DNA of 64,000 nt from Atrichornis clamosus (Eukaryota; Chordata; Aves; Passeriformes; Menuridae), in contig WBMZ01011555.1 of NCBI GenBank assembly GCA_013400975.1, positions 62,001-126,000 of the forward strand, given 5' to 3'. The translations under genes were made by a program, and so were the position numbers. Under the pieces are notes generated by a model. It did not search any database. It saw only the letters and a program-made list of their open reading frames with translations, and was not told where the DNA came from. Positions 11,781-25,400 of the stretch are shown piece after piece. How positions within the stretch are numbered: position 1 is the stretch's first letter; every line of letters begins with the position of its first letter.

Positions 11781-14700
11781 TAACATCACATTTCTTTCTA
11801 TAAAAGTGTGAGAGCTTACAAGAGCATTTCTGAGTCCCCTATCTCCCCTCAAGCCCAAGGAAGATTACATTCAATGCACCTCTTATTTCCAAGCCACAGA
11901 ACTCTGAGGGAGAAACATTTTTGTTTACAGAAACTTCTGCGTGCATCGGAGAGAAGTCAGGCCAAATAACAGGCAAACCTCAACTATATAAATACCCTTT
12001 GCAGATAGTTTGAAGGTATGAAGGCATAAGCATTTCTAATATATGTAAAGCCATAATCCTTAGCTTTTCTGAATCATCTGAGAAATTCTGCCTGGTTCCT
12101 GAAGGCTGGCTCAGCCTCTGGCTCAGGGAGGCGATACTCAGAGGTTTTGGAGCTGCAGGTGGGTGCAAACAGCACAGCGAGGCCCCTGCTGCTGCAGGAC
12201 AGTGGTGCCTGAGCAGCCAGGGGGTTTGGTGTCCCCGCTTTGTCCCTTGCAAACTTACTTAAGACTGCACAGGACAGGATGCAGGTTAGTGTGACCCACC
12301 CTTTTGAAGCAGAAGAGAGGGCTTGAGTAAGATGAAATAGCAGCAATGAAAGTTATTCCGAAAATCCACGGTGGAGAATTACCTCGACTTTCCTGGAGAC
12401 AGTGGGAGAACTTACCAAGACATCAAAGAAAACAAGCAGTTAAGTCAAGCAGAGGATCCGTATCACTAGATTTTTTTTTCTTCAGAAACCAAAATTTGCT
12501 CAGAAAGGGCCTAGAGATGATTCAAACCCTTATTAATTCCCAGCAAATCCCATGTTAGTGCTCTATAATAAAAATATTTGAGTACATTTGTTGTGTTAGT
12601 AAGATAACCAGGTGCCTTAGAAGTGCCTTTGGGAGTAAAATTCCCTCTAGATGTATCAGATGTAAGCATCCACTTTACCTGGTGTATTTTGGCAAAGTAG
12701 CTTGCTGTATTTTTTTCATTTAGAAATAACTGGGATTGTTTAAGTATTGGAATAATGTGGGAGACAATTAGAAATTTTAACAAGCATTACATAGCCCTAA
12801 AGGTGTTTCTTGGCTCAATAAACTCACAATATTTTTATAAGAGATATTTAACTTATATTTATTTAAGATATTTTCTACCTCTTCTGACTTGCATGGTGTC
12901 TCAAATTATTACTGAAATGCTGAGTGAGAGATTATATTAGTTCTTGCATATTGGACTGATCTGACAGTGAATTCTCTTAAAGCACATCACATTGTAGCTC
13001 TTGATAAAATACAGCTCAGAATTTCACAATTTCATTTTCTTCATCATTTCCATTCCCAGTTCAGTTAGTCTGAATTGCATGAAAAATAATTTTATTTTGC
13101 TTGCCCTTTAACTTGCCTCACAAGAATTCTTCCCGCTTTGCATGCACGAAGAACCCATCTGTACTTTCCTTTTCTGCCTGAGCAGGAAGGGTGAAATGGT
13201 CCCATCAATTACTTCTCTAGAAATAATAGCAAAGAAAGGTCAACCTCAAAGTTTCATTTTCTCAGGTACTCGTCTTAAGTTTGATTCTGAGGTTTATGAG
13301 GCTTTAACCCATGAGGCTATAAACCTCCTAGGAGCCTGCAGTGCCCTGCTGCTTGTGTCTAGGTCTGACTGGCTGTGATTTTTAGCAGGGATTCCAGCAG
13401 CTCAGTTCATAAGCATTTATCACTAATTTATAAACACTTGTTTACCCCAAAATGCCGCTACTAGTGAAAAAATTATCATTATCCTCAAATAAATATCAAG
13501 GATATAAGGAATATTTTTCGTGTGATTTCCTCACGTAAATGTCTCAGAAATGTAATTTTAGATAGAAGCCTGCTGCAGACAGGAGGAAGTAGGACTTTCT
13601 GTGCAACGGGAAGAGTTTGATCTCAGGTGCATTGGAAGAGGAACCATGAGTGGACAAGACAAACCCTCCAGCCAGACTTGCATCAAGATGGGATTACCTG
13701 TTGAGCTGCACTTGCAGTAACTAGAGCTTGCAGGCACTTCAGAGATGGATAGGAGGTCAAATGGTGTCTGTGTGAGTGAACTGAGGGTTCAGGTAACTTT
13801 GCGTGTGACACAGTTTCTCACTTGTGCAATTTAGGAAGCACCACTGAGTGACTGCAGCCAGCTAATGCTCTGAAGGCTTGTGCACCTCCCTTCCTCTGAG
13901 GGTTTGTGCTCCTAGCCCTTGCTATCTCTGCTTCTTTCCAGAACATCAGGGATTTTGGGAGAGCCATGGCAGTCTTTTCACCAAATTGCCACTATTGTCA
14001 TTTTGATAGTCATGGCATCAAAGGTGATGAAACATACCTACTCACAAGGCCTTCATACATGCACAGCCTTTCATTAAAAGAAAAGCTGTCCTATTAATTT
14101 GTCTATCATTATTTTGGATGAATGTGCTAAGAACCAAAAGAATAATTGATACCTGAGATATGCTACATAACTTTAAAATGCAGTGTGTTCAAATTGCAAT
14201 CAAGGGTAAGGAACCAGACCAAAAGCTCTGTGCATTGCATGATGCAAACTCAGGAACTGACTGTTCGTCCAAAATATAAGAAATATATATTCTTATATAT
14301 ATGTTCTTAAAATATAAGAAATATAATAAAAATTGTATTACTAGTTTAGTTACAATGATGCTAACACATACAGTTGAAATTAACCAATTACGACCATTTC
14401 TCATTTATAATACAATTGTTGAATACAGATTTCTATCTATCCCTGTCTCTTTTACACACACCTCTATTTTTTCTGGGTTAGTTGATTGATGGAGTTACTG
14501 TCCTTTAAAAAATGAAATAGGGGAATGTAGTTGTACCATGGATCCAGAATCTGAGGTGCTTCACTGACAGTGAAATAGTGGTTATAGTAGCACTTCTTCC
14601 TCCTCCTTTCTGGTGTCACTTGATGTTATTTGTATGTGTTTACCAGCCAATTTATTTTCTCTTCAAGGATCTGCAAATTCCATGTTATCATTGGGTTTTA

Positions 14701-17215
14701 GTATATATACTGTGTTTTCCATGTGTGGAATACTTGACTTTTAGTCTTTGTTATCCCTGTATCCAGTACTACCCTGGTCTGCCGCCCTAAGGCTTCTGAT
14801 GCCATCCTGCTCTTGCACTTTTAAGGCCCATTCTGTATCTTGTGCCTGAATTTCTGAGGACTCCTGTTTATCTTCAAAATCCTAGAGCTGTTCTTTCCCG
14901 ATAAAGTAGCATTACATTAGCACAATCAAGTCAAGCACAGTCTCATTCAAGAGTACTCAAGGGTTTGTGTAACAAAAATGAATGCTCTACAGGCAGATCT
15001 ATTTGTATACTGATATCTTTTTGTAACTACATATTATCAATACCTAATAGTTATGGCAGTATCCTTGTTATCAAAATTGCTTTACCAGAGGAGGGATTTT
15101 AGTCACTAGAAATGGAGTTGCTATTTAAAAAAGTTTATAGTGTGTTACTTTTGGGGTTTATAACTTGTCAGTGTGAGTTAGTAGCTTCTACAGCTAAAAG
15201 CAGATTTGAACAGTTGAACTCAAATCTTTGGTGCACTTTGCACATTGTCAAAAACTGTATAGGATTAACTGTGGAGTAATTCTCCTTGAGTGCATTGCAT
15301 GTGCAAAATTCATTGGTAGGAAGTACTGGGATGCTATTTCTAACTCATTGACTCCAGCTTATTTTTATTACAAACATAATTTAATTTTGGTCACAAACTC
15401 ATCAATTGTTTAAAATCCATTTATGTTTTGCATAGGTATTTGCACCACCTTAAGCAAGTTGGTAACACAGAGCAAGGGCAGCCCAATATGTCTATTACTA
15501 AGCCCTCTTCCATTCAAGATCAGACATTTTGACAGTTACATATTTGAAATATGATTTAGAATTCCTTACTGAAATCTGTAGACTGGATCCATTAGAAGAA
15601 AGAGCTATAAAAATAAAGTACTGGGAAGGAGTAAAACTTGTTTCAGAAAAGAAGGAGAACTGGGAAACAAGCTTCTAAGAGCTGTATTAGTGGGAGGTCT
15701 TCAAGGTAATAGAGTTTGAACTAATTTTTGGAAAGAGTATTTGAATAAATTTGGCAAAGAGTTGAAAAAGAGTTAGTGAAAGATTTAAAGGCATTAAAAT
15801 GTACTAAAGCTTACAGCATTTGATGGAAAAATAGCATCATCAAGACCTGTTGGCAGAATACTCCCCTGGTATTTTGAGAAATCTGCTTTAAAAAGTCAAC
15901 TGTTCTTCAGACCTTTAAGTACCAGTCATCAGTTCTCTTAGTCCAGCAAACAAATATTCAGGGAGCTATGGAAACTTAAAATTCTGATTGAGAACCACAT
16001 TGCAAATAGGTCATTAAACCAACTTACTGCATCTCCTGCCTCCTGTAGTTCTTTGTTCAGCAAGTGCAAAGTGTTCTTTGCTTTCAACTTGTCTGTTTGA
16101 CAAACACAGTTATGGTAAATCCAAAGCAACTGCACTTAATCTCTGCCTTGCTTGGAAGTTTTCATTGTTTTTCCAGACTTGATGCAGACATCGTGTACTT
16201 GCAAGCTTGTATGCTTTCTCTGCTATTTCAGCTGCTCTAATATACTAGCTTACATTTGTTTCCCTTGGAAAAGACAAAAATTGATACAAGAGATGTGTTT
16301 CTGCTATCCTGGCTGGTAGAGTTATATGGGGATAAGGATGGAAAATTTGCATGCAACATAAGATTCCAGGCCTGCAAGCCTTAGCAATAGTTTGGGATCC
16401 CACACAAAAGCAGAAATGTGAAATTTAAAACAAGACTAGAAGGTGTTGGAAATTCACCATTATTTAGAGGGATGAGGGCTATAAATGCTTCTGTAGCCAA
16501 GGATAAAGGACTAAAATAGAAAACAGCAGAAGGAAAAAACTACCCTATTTAGCTCGCACATTTCTATTTCTGCTGTAGGAAACAGAGAGGCTGTGATCTA
16601 CTGTCTATCTACAGATACTAGATGGACAGTTTCTGACAAGAAAGAGGAAAGGCATCTTGCAATGGCTGCACCCAGTTCAGTGAAAGCAAAGAACTAGTCA
16701 GGCACATTTTGATGAGGACAGAAAGCCTTCTGCAGACCTAACTCAGAAATATCTTCCAGTCACATAGACCTAAGGACGTCACACAAAAGGGTAGATGTTT
16801 AATGTTTTGGTTTAGTTTATCTGAGATGATTATAAACTTTGAGAGTGTAACATGCTGTCTGCTACTATGGTTATTCTTGTAGCTATTAAGGTAATGTTTT
16901 AAGTCGCTTCCAGAGGAGAAAAGTAGCCACAGACATGCGTATGATGAAAGTGGGAAAAGCCCACCTGCCTTCAGAGGAGCACATTCATCTCTGATTAGAA
17001 GATTAGGAACAGGAGAGCACACCTGATCAACACATGGCTTAAAGACTGGTGCCATCAGTGGAATTTAGGCTTTTTCAATCCTGGGTAGTTTATATAGCAA
17101 CAGTTTTGTTGGAGACATATGGAAATCACCTGTCTAAAAGGGCAAAAAGGATTCTAGGTCATGAGTTGGCAGGGTTAATTGAGCGAGCTTGAAACTAGTT
17201 TTGAATGGGGAAGGG
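11781..17215. other. Intergenic, no gene recognised
   Basis: Mixed AT-rich sequence. 12060-12300 is GC-richer but shows no recognised coding motif. An AT palindrome is noted at 14274-14298. Short open frames here (up to about 90 codons) look random. Confidence 0.5.
14274..14298. repeat. Perfect 9-bp inverted repeat, AT-rich
   Basis: Arms ATATAAGAA / TTCTTATAT around a 7-base loop. The left arm with flanks recurs 37 bp downstream (about 14311-14322). Confidence 0.7.
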
Positions 17216-17219
17216 GAAT

Positions 17220-18800
17220 AAACCAGATGAGCCTGAGAGCAGCATGCCAGTGTTGGGGGTGAAATCGATGGCCAACTCAAGTGCACAATGAACGCAGCAT
17301 GGGTAACAAACAGGAGGAGCTGGAAGCCTTGTGCAGCAGGAAAGATATGATGTCAACACCATCATGGAAACATGGTAGGATGACTCACACAGCTGTAGAG
17401 CTGCAATGAATGGCTACAAGCTCTTCAGAAGGGACAGGCAATGGGGCACCTTTTGTGTTAGGGGATGTTTTAATTGTCTACCATTGTACTGACAGTGACA
17501 AAAGAGTTGAGTCTTTATGGGAAAGAATCGGGGGAAAGGCTAACAGGGCAGATATCCTAGTGGGAGTGTGTTATAAACTACCCAGCCAGGGTGAAGAGGC
17601 AGGTGAAGTATTCTATAAGTGGCCTGCTGATGTTCCATGATCACTAACCCTTGTTCTTATGGAAGACTTTAACCTGCTGGATGTCTCAACACACAGAGAT
17701 AGAGGCAGACTAGGATATTCCTGAAGTGTGTAGAAGGTAATTTCCTGACAGAGCTGGCAAGCAAGCCTACTAGGGGTGGGACCCTACTAGACCTGCTGTT
17801 TACAAACAGAAAACGGCTGGTGGGAGATGTGGTGGTTGGAGGCTGTCTTGGGCACAGTGACCATGAAATAATAGGGTTTGCAATTCTTGTTGAAGTAAGG
17901 CAGGTGGTCAGCAAAACCTCTGCCTTGGACTTCCAGAGGGTGGTCTTTGGTCTGTTCAGGACATTGGTCCAGAGAGTCCTTTGGGAAAGAGACCTTAACA
18001 ACAAAGGGGTTCAGGAAGGCAGGACATACTTTCAAAAGGAAATCTTAAAGGTGCAGGAGCAGGCTGTGCCTATGTGCCAAAAAACAAGACATTGTGGAAG
18101 AAGACTGGCCTGGTTGAACAGAGACCTTTTGCTGGAACTTGGGAAAAAAAGAGAGTTTATACCTTTGGAAGAAGGGGCAGGTAACTCAGGAAGAGTACAA
18201 GGATGATGTTAGGTCACATAGAGAGAACTCAGCTAGAATTCAATGTGGCTGCTGCTGTGAAAGATAATTAAAAATGGTTCTGTAGATACTTTAACAATAA
18301 AAGGAGGGCCAAGGAAAATCTCCATCTGTTGTTGGATGTGGAGGGGACCATTTTCACCAAGCATGAGGAAAAGGCTGAGGTACTTAATGTCTACTTTGCC
18401 TCGGTCTTTAACAGAAAGGCCGGTTATCCTCAGGGCAACCAGCCCTCTGAGTTGGTAGATGGGGATAAAGGCTCCCTGCAATCCAGGAGGAAGTAGTTGG
18501 TGACCTGGTGAGCCACTCAGACGCCCACAAATCTATGGGGCTGCATGGAACTCACCTGTGGGTACCGAGGGCATTGGTGGAAGAACTCATCAAGCCACTC
18601 TCCATCATTTCTCATCAGTCTTGGTTAACTGGAGAGGTCCCGGACAACTGGAGGTTATCCAATGTGATGCCCATCTACAAGAAGGTTTGGAAGGAGGGTC
18701 TGGAGAAGTCCATGCCTGTCAGCCTGATGCTGGTGTTATGGGAAGGTTATGGAACAGACCACCCTGAGTGCAATCACATGGCACATAGAGGACTGTACTG
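17220..18800 (+). mobile_element. CR1 LINE fragment (endonuclease and start of reverse transcriptase)
   Basis: Sense CR1 ORF2 5' half, the most informative endonuclease copy here. Blocks in order: GNKQEELEALC (17300-17335), the N-terminus of the apurinic endonuclease domain; a GYKLFRRDRQ equivalent at about 17410-17440; GKANRADILVGVCYKLP (17535-17585); MEDFNLLDVS, the GDFN-type block (17660-17690); GGCLGHSDHEIIGFAI with the SDH catalytic motif (17840-17885); LDFQRVVFGLFRTLVQRVLWE (about 17925-17985); RLAWLNRDLLLEL; then GEVPDNWRLSNVMPIYKK, the RT entry block (18630-18690). It stops before the catalytic RT box, so it is truncated at its 3' side as well. Frameshifts separate the blocks. Endonuclease and RT would have driven target-primed retrotransposition; this copy is inactive. 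Confidence 0.9.
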
Positions 18801-20930
18801 TGGAGAGAAGAGCGTTAGAGGCTGTACAGCCGGCCATAAAGCAAAAGGGAGACTCTGCTCATATTGAGTTTAAGTGAATGCCAGTAATCTGTCAGAAACA
18901 GTAACTACCGGTAGTCCCAGCTACAGCAAAAAACATCTGAAGAAATGTGAGGGAAGCACTAGGCCCAGAGCTAAACTTTATGCTCTCTCTGTAGGTGAGA
19001 AGAGGAACTGAACTTTCCAAAAGATAATTACCTTCCTCTTCATGGACTACATGGGGATCCTGGGAAATAAATCTTTTAACGTACGTACTTCAGAACAACA
19101 TCTAATCAATTGTATGTCATATTTATCTAATCACTTGCTAAAATTGGTATCCTAGTTGTTCTCTTCCCAGGTGTTTAACTGTCAAAATAGCAATGACATT
19201 ATAAATATCTGTGCTTCATGGACACAAATGCAGAAAAAATGAAATGCAGAATTGTAAATCAGAGAGTGCAATGTGGTTATACAGTACCAAGATTTTTAAC
19301 CTCTGACACCTACTTAGCAGCTGTCAGAGTAAGAGTAACAAGGAGTAATTTCTGCTGGTGAGAGATGATAGTTCTTCTCCTTATGTTTGTTGATATATTT
19401 ATCAGACTAGGGACAGCCTGAATGTCTAGACCTAAAGAATGACTTTGGCTTTCACTCTCTCACATCCCATGGGTAGGAAGGTGCTCTGCAATAGGATTGC
19501 ATGGACTGTATCTATTTTGCAGGTAAATAGAAGTCCACAGGGCTGCCAATTCAGGTACTACCAGGACCTGTGTCTGCACCAACCCCAAAAATATTTGCTC
19601 TATATCTACAGTGTCATACTCATTGTCTCTTGCCTTTTCTTACATTTTTAAAACCTCTACAAAAATAAAAAAAACAGCCACTAGATTAACCAGTTAATCT
19701 GTATATAATAACAAGAGGAGGTTCAGCAGCATGATTTTCTCTTACTATTAGGAAAATTACTGTTAAAAGCCACCACCACAATTTACAATATGGGAGTACT
19801 GCTTGTGTGTATAATAGTTACTTTACTTTTTCTGACGCATTAATCCCAGAAGAACTATAGCATTGCACCAATGATGCTGCACTTCCAGCTAAGATACCAG
19901 GACCATGGCAAGAGTGCTAAGGCATATGTGCTAGTAAAGAAATGTGGTAGTTTGAATAATTTCAGCTAATAAATCAGTTTAATTTTAGATTAGCACTTGG
20001 TTACTGATAAAATTTTGCCTGTTCCCAGGATCATCTTCCGATTTGTAGACATCGACATTACTGAGGTCGATTTGTGCCTGCCTGAAGATAAGCTATAACT
20101 TGGACTTAAGCACTTTGCTTTCCAAACACGCACACTAGTAAACCATACAGGTGACTTTTAAAAACTTTACTTTTTTTTTTTTTTTTCTCTTTTCCCTAGG
20201 GATAGATTTTAAAAGCAAGATTGTTTCAGTATAGTGATTTTTTTTTACCAGATTGCTTCTCCAAGGAAAATTTGACAATATTTCAGGGAGTATTCTTACA
20301 GGATAAAAGCTTATCTTGTTGTCTTGAAACACCTCTAAATAAGAAAAAAAACCATTAACAGATATACAGTAAGATTGCACTAGGTATATCAAGTAACACA
20401 TCCACCACTTTATGCTATCTAAGCTCTATTTAGATGCAATTTAATCTATGGATTTGTGTTCAATACACTCTTAATCATCAATGGCTTGAATAAGATTATT
20501 AACTCATCTGTCCACAACAGATGCAGTGTGTTAGGTCACAAGTTGTCACAAGATTGAAAATTTATATGCTTGTGAACAGGCAGCTTAGTCTGAGTCCAAA
20601 CAAGAAATAGGTGCTCTAGGCTAAAACAGTCCCATAAGGTTCCAGCCAGAATACTTGCTCCTAGCAAGAGTCTCCATCATTCCAAAAAAGCTTTCCTTCT
20701 TTAAAGACAATTAGTGTTTATTCACAATGACAAAATTGTTCTGTGATATCAAATTTGACTGGGAACTACACCACTGCTATTCAAGAGTATTTTGCAATCA
20801 CTGTTTTTTGTACAGCTATGACTCACTTTATCTGGGCTTGCACAGGGACTGCTGCTTGGCACAAAGTGACTGTGATTCAAAGCCAAGAGATAGCAGGAAT
20901 GTCTTTACCATTGGTGCTACATTTATGCCT
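18801..20930. other. Intergenic, no gene recognised
   Basis: AT-rich. The first part, to about 18870, may still be CR1. A poly-T run lies at about 20170-20186. Nothing else supported. Confidence 0.5.
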
Positions 20931-20934
20931 GGTT

Positions 20935-21345
20935 CTGGCCAGGACAGGGTTAATTTTTGCAGTAGCCTGGAGGCATCATGGCCAGGGCCCGGATGTTGTT
21001 TGATACCACCTCAAGTCATTGCCCTGGCTGAGGTGAAAGAGACTCTCTCTTCTGGGGAGGAAGGGTTCCTCTTGGTTGAGTAAATGTGGCGGTCAGAGTG
21101 GTTCAGTATTTGTTTATTGTTGGGGGGTTTTCATGTAAATTGTTTATTTTTTATACTTTCTGTTATTACTGTTGTTGCTCTTTGTGTTCTCATCTCACTG
21201 CTGCTTCCAGTAAACTGTTCTTACCTCAGCCCGTGAGGGGTGTGGGAGGGGAAGCAATGTGTGGTTTTAGTGAGAACACTGAATGGAAGAATATCATTCC
21301 TAAGCAATAGACCCAGCGTGTGGGGCTAAAACAAAGCTGAACAAA
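20935..21345 (+). mobile_element. Solo LTR, avian ERVL-type endogenous retrovirus
   Basis: Non-coding long terminal repeat with the order typical of bird ERVL LTRs: GGCCAGGACAGGGTTAATTTT near the start (20939-20959), ATGGCC(A)GGG..CCGGA, a T/GTT-rich middle, then AGTAAACTGTTCTTACCTCAGCCCG (a variant polyadenylation signal with downstream block, 21211-21235), a GTGGGAGGGG stretch, GTGTGGTTTTAG, and GTGTGGGGCTAAAAC near the end. No internal retroviral genes adjoin it, so it is best read as a solo LTR left by recombination between paired LTRs. Boundaries are approximate, and I see no clear target-site duplication. Recognition is from remembered LTR structure, not a search. Confidence 0.7.
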
Positions 21346-21882
21346 AGCAAAGTCTCTCATTCTTGCCATGATTTCCCTAGAGAGCATAGCTGGTCTTCAG
21401 GTGATGCTCACAACCAGGCTATAAATGTCAAAAACCTGGAGGCAGGACTTTATCAGATGACAATGTAACAATCTACTGGAAGCAACTTGTGGAATGAGCA
21501 AAGGTAAACAAGCTTCATGATGGACATAAAACTCTGCAGAATCACAACACCGAAAAGAATGACTGCCTTTATACCTTCCTGTCTTTTTTGTTTTTCCATA
21601 AGATTTTCTACTCAAACCCTACACTTTTGACTAAGTGGATCGTGTGCAACCAGCTTTGAAATTTAATGAGGTAGTTTAAGAAATTATACAAAATCTGATA
21701 CTATAGTGGCTACTTTGAAAAATGTTTGGGGTGAAAAAGTAGAGGTATGAAAAAGGACGTAGAGGTATGGTTCTCTGAAGAGAATCTTTTCATAGCAGAA
21801 ACAGGGTGATGCAGGAAGAGCTGCAAACTCTGCTGTAAATAGACATCCAAGTCCTGATATAGATCTGGAAGGAAGTAGGGAC
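21346..21882. other. Intergenic spacer
   Basis: No gene. A short direct repeat of GTAGAGGTATG occurs twice at about 21739-21771. Confidence 0.5.
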
Positions 21883-22420
21883 TATTATAGAATATTCTGA
21901 GTTGGAAGGGCCACAGGAATCACCAAGTCCAAGTCCTAACCCTGCATAGGACAGGCCTAAGAGTTACACCACGTGCCTGAGAGCATTGTCCAAATGCTTC
22001 TTGAACTCTGTCAGGCTCGGTGCTGTGACCACTTCCCTGGGGACCCCCTTCCAGTGCTCAGTGCGCCTCTGGGTGAAAAATCTTTTCCGGATATCCAACC
22101 TAAACCTCCCCTGACTCAGCTTCATGCCATTTCCTCGGGTCCTGTCACTGGTAATGAGAGTGAAGACATCAGTGCCTGACCTTCCACTTCCCCTCATGAG
22201 GAAGCTGCAGACTGCAATGAGGTGTCCCCTCCGTCTCCTCTTCCTCAGGCTGAACAGACCAAGTGACCTCAGCTGCTCTTCTTAAGGCTTCCCCTCCAGA
22301 CCCTTCACCATCCTCGTGGCCCTCCTTTGGATGCTCTCTAATACTTCAATGTCTCTGTTATATTGTGGTGCCCAAAACTGCACACTGTTCCTCAGCTATG
22401 GAACACTGTCAAACTGCACA
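21883..22420 (-). mobile_element. CR1 LINE 3' fragment, antisense
   Basis: Reverse-strand CR1 3' end. On + it reads ATAGAATATTCTGAGTTGG..., the complement of the CR1 terminal sequence, then TCCAAATGCTTCTTGAACTC, GTGACCACTTCCCTGGGGA and CCAGTGCTCAGT, then the reverse of the ORF2 C-terminus. On the minus strand it reads TRGNGMKLSQGRFRLDIRKRFFTQR, the usual CR1 'R-LRLDIRK-FFT' block. It ends upstream around CCCAAAACTGCACAC (22371-22385). It is one of only two antisense CR1s in the window and among the least diverged. Confidence 0.92.
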
Positions 22421-25400
22421 AATGGCAGCTTCTGCTCGACACCTGCCATAAGCTTGCGGGACACCGAGACTGGCAGCTAATAACATTCTGCAGCCTTAGT
22501 AATACTTCCTAAAAAAAAAAAAGGTGAGTCTCCAGGTGCGCACTCTTTTGCCAGGAGCTAATGAGCATTTAATGGCAAAAAAAAGAGTAGTAGTTTAGAA
22601 GAAATACTTTAAAGTAAAGGAGATATGAAACACAATAGATTAGAAAATTAAATTACATTTTATTTTATTAAATCAGATCAAATAATGATTTTTTCAGACT
22701 AAATAAAGAATCTGTTTTACATGGCTAATACAGTGTGATAACTGAAGTGAAGCTTCACAAAAACATGCAATGCTTTTAACAGCTATTAGGGAAATCAAAG
22801 ACTCTCACATACAGAGTATGATTTGCAACACAGCTGAAGCAGAAGATAATATAAGTATCACCAATCTTGACAGTGGTATAATTTTAGGAGATACTTTCAA
22901 GAGAATGGTTGATTTACTCCACAGAAGGATCATTCTTAAGAATAATAGTCACCAATGATGCAAACCAAAGCAGCTGTTTCATCAGTCTCCAATCAAAAGG
23001 GTGAATTGTTATTGATAATCATAACTGATAATGGCCTTCCTGAGAGCATATGATAAACCATAAGATAATTCTTCCACTTTCAAAAATAGTTGATTTCTAT
23101 GTTATTCACTAGAATTATCTCTGCACAGCAACAATTTTTTGTCATGCTAGAATTATGAATTTTCATCATATGCAAATGCTAGAATATGCAAGTTGATGAT
23201 TAAAGACAACTGCAGAAAAAAGAGTCTGTCTAGGAGCAACAGACCTAAGACTAAGGGTCTTCTAGTCCTACTTTCTGGTATTGTTTGAGTGAGAAAATTA
23301 TTCTTCCAGGGGACGTGTTTTAAAAAAATAAAAATCAAAGCAATTTCATATTGATGATGGAATGAAGTAGTTTTGAAAACATACCATGAAGTACGTCTTT
23401 AAAATATTGGCAGATTTCTACATTATGACACAATGGAAAATGCATATATTCTTTAACTTCTGTGCTATCCCAATGCTGCTAAATGCTGAAATGTTTGATA
23501 TCATCAACATCATCAACAAATGATTTTTGATAACCATCACAATCTCATGAGGACCTGTCATAATAGACTACTTAGGAAGGTTGGGGTTTTTTTCATTTTC
23601 TCTCAATAATTAAATGTGGAAGCAGTGCTGGTTTTACATGAAGTATTTTGACCTATTCCTACAGCTGTAAATCTATTGACCTGACATCTGAGTTTACACC
23701 AAGGTATATCGTAGGACAGTTCTATTTGATTATGTAATGAATATCAAATAACAATTAAAATAATTTGAAGCTCAGCCAGATTTCTGGTTATTTCCCTAGT
23801 AAGCACAGGAGATACTTGATTATTGTGATGTATTCAATTTGGAAATTAAGCATTTGTTTTCTAAAGTGTAGTATAGTAACCAATAATTGGAGGATGGAAA
23901 AGGAACCTTAAGGAGAAAAATAAAGATGCAAAAGAAAAGGACACATTTAGTGCAATTTTAGAGCCCTCTGTAAAAGGCAGCAAAATGCTACCTAATATAC
24001 CAAAAAGCAATCTCCAAATATCTGAGACTTTTGTTAAAATTGAGAGGCCTAGAGGTCAATTAATAGCAATTGTAGAAGTTCAGCAAGTGACATAATATGT
24101 TGCAGAGATAGCATTAATGTTCTGGACAGAATTATTTCACCCTTCCTTTAGATTTGCTATAGGATTCTGTTACCAAGAGTTTAAATTGTCATTCTGGAGA
24201 AAATGTTTTTCAATTATCAGACAGACCAGTGCTATAAAGAGACCTTTTTATCTCTTGTGCTTTGCAGATTAAAAAACTTCTTATACTCTAAGGAGGATTG
24301 CTCAGGATAGGGTATACTGAAAATCCACTTTCAACTTTCAACAAAGGCTGAGCCAAGTATCAACCGAATCTTTTTGAAACTGGAAAAAGTACAGACCACA
24401 GTCTTTGCCTGCCCCATTATTTTTCATTTTCACATGTCTTTGTCCTCCTGATCTGGCTGGAACAGTAAGTGCTCACAGTAGTCAGGTAGAACAGCTGCCC
24501 TGTTAGCCTCTAACAAAATAAGACCAGACAGATAATCAAATAGTATTCTCCTGAGAGCATCCTATAAGCTGTGAAATGATTCTTATTAACCATTTAAAAG
24601 GAATTTTTGTCCTACCTGGAGACAAGAGGAATCAGCTAAAAGAAATGATTTCTTTGCTACATGACTTCAAACTATGGGAGAACGTGGCATGCTGTTTTGC
24701 CATGATTCATGCCAGGGTCCTAGTCCTCTAATAATTCACTGTGGCTTTGGCTATATTGGCAAACATTGTGGTGAAATAGAAACAGATCTTCAGAGGCAAT
24801 CCGTTGGTACTGAAAACCAAGTACCCAGAGTAAGTGTGATTTGGAGGGGATTTACTTTAGATAGCACCAATCTAGTTCCATAGACAGAATACCCTTTAGG
24901 GTGGAGCACACGATGTTCCAGCAATCCTAAGTATGTAAGCACATCCAAAAAGATGCTGCAATCACCTTCATGTACTCCAAGGCCCACTTCTGGATTGAAT
25001 GCTCCTCATTTGAACTGAAGTGCCAAGGTATACCACGTACTCCTTGTACATCTGCACCACTGGGGTTCACTGGGTTGAACTGTGTCGCTTCCTTGGTTGG
25101 GAAAATGGAGCACAGACTGGAGAAGAGTGTGAATAGTGCTCACTGCTGCCCTTGACATTGGAGTAATCCAAGCTTCCTAAATGAACTAGAGTGCATCTTG
25201 GTGTCCCAGCACCTGTAAGACTCCATGCCTTCTCTGCAGCGTGCACATGCCTCAGACTTGGAAGTATCCCTCTGCTCGCTGGTCACCACATTCCTTATCA
25301 CAGTCTGCTGCCTCTGAAGATGTGTCTCGACAGATGGGAAATCCAGGCTCCTGAGAAATCCAGGGTCCTGGCCTCTGTTTTCTAGGAAATTGTCTGAGAG

